From Saprospiraceae bacterium (GTDB taxonomy: Bacteria > Bacteroidota > Bacteroidia > Chitinophagales > Saprospiraceae), in contig JAEUUM010000262.1 in assembly GCA_016787375.1 (NCBI GenBank), forward strand, positions 1 to 10,013: DNA of 10,013 nt. Direction: 5' to 3'. The position numbers were made by a program, and so were the translations under genes. The notes beneath the pieces were generated by a model. It was not told where the DNA came from and did not search any database. It saw only the letters and a program-made list of their open reading frames with translations. Below are positions 7,901-10,013 of the stretch, piece after piece (the first letter of the stretch is position 1; every line of letters begins with the position of its first letter).

Positions 7901-8427
7901 TTTACGTACAAAACTGACGACTTATCTAAAGAAACCAGCTTGATGTCTGACTTACTAATTTTGCTGTCAGAAATGACAATATTGGGGTCCATCTCAGGTA
8001 AAACCTGTATAACAATAATGGCTTTATTATTTTGGCTGATATTGTTTCTTATAACTTCATAAATGTTGTTGTTTTGATAAACAAACTTCGCCTTGGACTT
8101 AAAATTATCCAGAGAATCAAGAACAACTTTTACCGGATTTGTCCAAAAGACCAGTGAATCATTTTCATAAAGTAAAATATCTACATTATTTGTAGCAAGT
8201 AATTTTATCTCTTTTGTTTTTGAGGGGAGAATGAATTCCTGTTTCTGTCCCGACAAAGAATTTATGAAATTAATTGCAGTATTTTCATTTGATTTTAATC
8301 GATTTTGAACTTCATCCTGGTCCAAAAAACGTGTTTTGGATCCTGCAAAATGATAATCAGTCAATAACGCCAGGAAGGCACTAATGGCAATAAATAAAAA
8401 GAGGGCTATTTTCTTGTTGTTGATCAC
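4954..8427 (-). CDS. Large multi-spanning NtrY-like sensor histidine kinase
   Basis: A 1157-residue membrane sensor kinase, well above usual kinase length. I see about twelve membrane segments: 7-23, 188-204, 219-236, 266-283, 299-320, 343-361, 379-399, 403-419, 427-447, 647-670, 694-717 and 853-874. These leave three extracytoplasmic regions (about 25-187, 448-646 and 718-852), and the topology puts the kinase inside. HAMP follows at about 872-925, then HisKA with the H-box VAHEIKNPLTPMK (His947), then the ATPase domain with N-box NNLLKNAIQA (1059-1068), G1 DNGHGID (1094-1100) and G2 GSGLGLP from 1118. The H-box and EAWREMARQ lead are of the NtrY type. The start is GTG at 8427: an in-frame stop lies two codons upstream (8434-8436), no nearby ATG exists, and a weak AAGG sits 11 bases upstream. 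It diverges from rnpB and precedes crtZ by 33 bases. The signal sensed is unknown, and no response regulator is adjacent. Confidence 0.9.
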   Translation of the reverse strand: MINNKKIALFLFIAISAFLALLTDYHFAGSKTRFLDQDEVQNRLKSNENTAINFINSLSGQKQEFILPSKTKEIKLLATNNVDILLYENDSLVFWTNPVKVVLDSLDNFKSKAKFVYQNNNIYEVIRNNISQNNKAIIVIQVLPEMDPNIVISDSKISKSDIKLVSLDKSSVLYVKSKIQVNNIWHDYLRLLLFLICCIFLLSSIKIVSTRLIGIIPEWAVSAFILFGVFGLRLVYSLADLSSYFNGLSIFSKTLNSAYLGSSIGDFLLNAVIFLWVVIYWFNTFKAVSYDHLNTRIRWVLGISIYFAIVLGIIMITGIIKSTILESNIYFDFENIFNLNTNSFILILGLMIVFITLFLFSQRLMFTIDLLKLNNVQRITSILISLALMYLFLITVPIVGINVKFFLFILMYLLLLDFYSDSTTTDFTWLMIWLIIFSSFSAALLFTYNQGKEQIQLKQYSKLLSNPRDKVLEENCKKFLDETNRTTKSIENFRLSSNTYISKFYYPKDTFVGKKVSIWYPTEIENLTWGIMRENGNTVYRFWPTKTSKPIYLETKDYIEFSLHSGIQPKDGNTYKGMINLDKYGFALFYKNRLIFQNANFQNNEIDKSNAKYKNLINQKFMVIGNRNLDPTGREVEINKIGGGFIKLLSLFSYLFVLLAMTFLTFIALNTFFKFIPGIYIFENQSDITLRNRIQIAIISMIVVSFFAIGIITITYFNFSNKKALSESLIRKITNISNKLSQDLSVSKSVDLKNYSADLESEIIVYDKAGLITNSFPANIETIDPSLKYLVKHPILFNYSNGLQNEESFFQNFDHSYLIHTIRGQNSMISGYIALPYSKTDITTNPQIADFIGALINTYVFLLLIASALALAVGRSITKPLFALGDKLNRLKLGKQNEPITWSKNDEIGFLVKEYNQMIIKLEQSANLLAKSEREEAWREMARQVAHEIKNPLTPMKLNIQYLLHSYNADIETRDQRIKNICGVLIQQIENLSAIAGTFGEFAHEPKPNNEELHLNSIITGIFELFEKTGNDKLSFTKKITDEDIFVYADKSHLIRIINNLLKNAIQAIPNDHSGKIFVSLYKDIDKAIIQIKDNGHGIDDSKKEKIFIPNFTTKSSGSGLGLPICKKLIESMDGEIFFETEVNKGTSFFVKLPIKI

Positions 8428-8490
8428 AAGTAATTATACCTTATTGATGCGCTGCTTGTTCCATAATATTAAAGAAAAGTTCATGTTTCA

Positions 8491-8522
8491 TTTGGATATC
8501 AATTAAATGATTATCAACTTTG
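8491..8522 (+). promoter_or_regulatory. Bacteroidota-type promoter of rnpB
   Basis: TTTG at 8491-8494 is followed after 20 bases by CAACTTTG at 8515-8522. This fits the Bacteroidota primary-sigma pattern TTTG - about 19-20 bases - TAnnTTTG, missing only the T of the second box. The second box would place transcription start near 8527-8529, exactly where the P1 helix of the RNase P RNA begins. The agreement of two independent signals is the main support. Confidence 0.65.
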
Positions 8523-8527
8523 TAAGA

Positions 8528-8898
8528 TCTGTTAACCGTTCTATCGCTTTGAAAAAAGAGGAAAGTCCGGACAACGTAGAGCGCCACACCATCTAACGGA
8601 TGGGTTCATGGATTTCATGAAACAGATAGTGCCACAGAAAACTAGACTTTCATACTTAGGTATGATAAAGGTGAAAACGTGTGGTAAGAGCGCACGATGG
8701 TATTTGGTAACAGATATCATGGGTAAACCTTGTGGGTTGCAATGCCATGTACACCGGAGCTCCTTTTGGAACAGGGTTGCTCGCTTTGTATTCGCTTCGG
8801 GGGGTAGGCAGCTAGATCTTACTTGTGAAAGTAAGGCCAGATAAATGATAGAAATTTTGGGAAACCGAAATACAGAATCCGGCTTACAGGTTAACAGG
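8528..8898 (+). ncRNA. rnpB: RNase P RNA, catalytic subunit, type A-like
   Basis: Catalytic RNA that, with the RnpA protein, removes the 5' leader from tRNA precursors. Conserved regions are unmistakable: GAGGAAAGTCCGG at 8558-8570, GGTAAGAGCGCAC at 8683-8695, GGTAACAG and GGTAAACC further on, GGTAGGC in the P15 region, GCCAGATAAATGA, and ACAGAATCCGGCTTAC at 8872-8887. The ends are set by P1: CTGTTAACC (8529-8537) pairs with GGTTAACAG (8889-8897). P2 pairs TTCTATC (8539-8545) with GATAGAA (8847-8853). P4 forms between AAGTCCGG and CCGGCTT with the conserved bulged U. P8 (8589-8603, loop TAACG) and P9 (8605-8621) are visible. P3 seems reduced to CTTT/AAAG with a GAAA loop, and a P19-like hairpin lies at 8854-8871. 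The small open frame at 8608-8844 falls inside this RNA and is not a gene. The RNA has its own promoter and terminator. Confidence 0.97.
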
Positions 8899-8902
8899 CA
8901 TT

Positions 8903-8932
8903 AAAAAAGCCAACTGAAAAGTTGGCTTTTTT
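8903..8932. terminator. Bidirectional intrinsic terminator between rnpB and porV
   Basis: A perfect 13-bp inverted repeat, AAAAAAGCCAACT (8903-8915) and AGTTGGCTTTTTT (8920-8932), around a GAAA loop. It has an A-tract on one side and a T-tract on the other, so it works as a Rho-independent terminator in both directions. On the plus strand it follows the rnpB P1 helix by a few bases; on the minus strand it lies 30 bases after the porV stop. Confidence 0.93.
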
Positions 8933-8961
8933 AATTTTTAATAAAATTGTATCGAATAATC

Positions 8962-10013
8962 CTATTCTGCAGTTTCAGGTTTAAAGGAAGCTAAATCAAA
9001 CAAAAATGTAAACCTGAGAGTATTATCCAATGGGTTTCTCTGGTTTGAAGTTGGGACCAGGTAAGAGAAATTTAGTGAGAAAACATTGTATTTGACTCCT
9101 AGTCCTGTCGTTAAAAATTGTCTGTTTCCCTTTGTAGGGTCTTCATAATAATAACCAAGTCGAAGCGAAAATTGCTTGTCATACCAGTATTCCATTCCAG
9201 TTGAAAAGTTGAATTCTCTCATTTCTTCACTGAATCCTCCCGGTGCATCGCTAAATGAACCTAATAGACCAGAAATAGGGGATTTGTCTCTGTAATCAGG
9301 TCTTCCGTTATTATCTGCATCATCAACAGTAGGGGTTGGAACCAATAATTTGTTGGCATCAAAAAGCAGGGTTAGGGAGTTATGTTCATCCAAATTAAAT
9401 TCCCATCCTGCACCGAGACCCATATTGGCTGGCAAGAAATCTTTGTTTACGGATTTGGTATAAGTAATTTTGGAACCAATATTAGTAAATGCAGCACCTA
9501 ATGTCAGGGTTGTCGGTGTTTCACCCATTTGTAATTTTTTGCGATATGTTAGAGATAAATCTGCTGCAAATGCGGTTCCTGCAAAAATATCTGTACTTTC
9601 TACAACTTGACCGGCTGCAAGGTTGGAATATATGAATTTTCCATTGATACCTGCAGAAAAATTTTCAGCCAATAGTCTTGAGTAACCCAAAGCTAGTTCA
9701 AATTCTCTTGGTTTGCCGTCTCTTATTGGGTTGCCGCTTTCATCAGTAAAGGAAATATTTCCAAGTGAGAAATATCTCATACTAATTCCCAACGTTTGGA
9801 CTTTGTCGATTTTATAATATCCTGATAAATACGCCAGATACACATCTGTTAAACCCAATGCGCGTAACCAAGGTGAATAACTACCAGCTACAGCAAACTT
9901 ACTGTCAGCAAAAACTAATTTCGATGAGTTTATGTGCATTGCATTGGCATCGGCACTTGCACCTATACCCGCATCACCCAATGCAGCTGTTCGTGCATCA
10001 GGAATAATTCTTA
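8962..10013 (-). CDS. porV: Type IX secretion system outer-membrane protein PorV (LptO), C-terminal part
   Basis: Outer-membrane beta-barrel of the FadL-like family used by the type IX secretion system. PorV carries cargo from the translocon to the PorU sortase complex, which cleaves the C-terminal signal and attaches cargo to the surface. The frame stays open to the window edge, so the N-terminus and signal peptide are missing. The TTG at 9979-9981 lies inside the conserved IIPDARTAALGDAG stretch and is not a start. Family landmarks are YSPWLRALGLTDVYLAYL, MRYFSLGNI, NANKLLVPTP-like DANKLLVPTPT, DAPGGFSEEM, EYWYDKQFSLRLGYYYEDPTKGNRQF and the C-terminal strand DNTLRFTFLFDLASF. The 349 visible residues are most of the usual length (about 380-400). 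An acidic DADNNGRPDYRD loop at 9286-9321 looks like a calcium-binding loop. The partner gene porU often lies directly upstream in Bacteroidota, which here would be outside the window. Confidence 0.95.
   Translation of the reverse strand, partial: RIIPDARTAALGDAGIGASADANAMHINSSKLVFADSKFAVAGSYSPWLRALGLTDVYLAYLSGYYKIDKVQTLGISMRYFSLGNISFTDESGNPIRDGKPREFELALGYSRLLAENFSAGINGKFIYSNLAAGQVVESTDIFAGTAFAADLSLTYRKKLQMGETPTTLTLGAAFTNIGSKITYTKSVNKDFLPANMGLGAGWEFNLDEHNSLTLLFDANKLLVPTPTVDDADNNGRPDYRDKSPISGLLGSFSDAPGGFSEEMREFNFSTGMEYWYDKQFSLRLGYYYEDPTKGNRQFLTTGLGVKYNVFSLNFSYLVPTSNQRNPLDNTLRFTFLFDLASFKPETAE

Noticed and set aside
8608..8844. A 78-codon open frame on the plus strand.
   Set aside because: It lies wholly inside the RNase P RNA, crosses its conserved core segments, and its translation resembles no protein family I know.
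9979..9981. TTG as a start codon for porV.
   Set aside because: The frame continues upstream to the window edge with the conserved PDAR-x-x-x-LGDAG sequence, so this is an internal leucine codon.

Overview
The window is AT-rich bacterial chromosome, most likely from a Bacteroidota species. I could not narrow this to a genus. Three things point to the phylum: a PorV-type outer-membrane protein of the type IX secretion system, an rnpB promoter that fits the Bacteroidota TTTG / TAnnTTTG sigma pattern, and weak or absent Shine-Dalgarno sequences before most genes. No mobile element, CRISPR array, tRNA or sign of recent transfer was seen. Coding density is high, and no gene-free stretch exceeds about 110 bases.

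Left part (1-3242, plus strand): a compact housekeeping run of carA (3' part only), eno, a FtsB/DivIC-like division gene and sucD. The gaps are 4, 22 and 5 bases, and the run ends at a strong intrinsic terminator. It joins pyrimidine/arginine precursor synthesis, glycolysis, septum assembly and the TCA cycle, and is probably co-transcribed.

Middle (3294-8427): a 381-residue sensor histidine kinase on the plus strand meets a carotenoid hydroxylase gene (crtZ-like, minus strand) tail to tail with only four bases between. Upstream of crtZ on the same strand lies a very large (1157-residue) membrane histidine kinase of NtrY-like architecture, with about twelve membrane segments and three extracytoplasmic regions. 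The kinase and crtZ are 33 bases apart and could share a transcript. No response regulator is encoded in the window for either kinase.

Right part (8428-10013): the RNase P RNA gene (rnpB, plus strand) diverges from the large kinase. It has a well-placed promoter, closing P1 and P2 helices, and a terminator hairpin. That hairpin is symmetric and probably also ends porV, which converges on it from the minus strand. porV is cut by the window edge, so its start is not visible.

Nothing here amounts to a clearly new system. The points most worth checking are the orphan 12-segment kinase next to crtZ, the reduced P3 and extra GAAA-capped hairpin in the RNase P RNA, and a calcium-loop-like insert in PorV.
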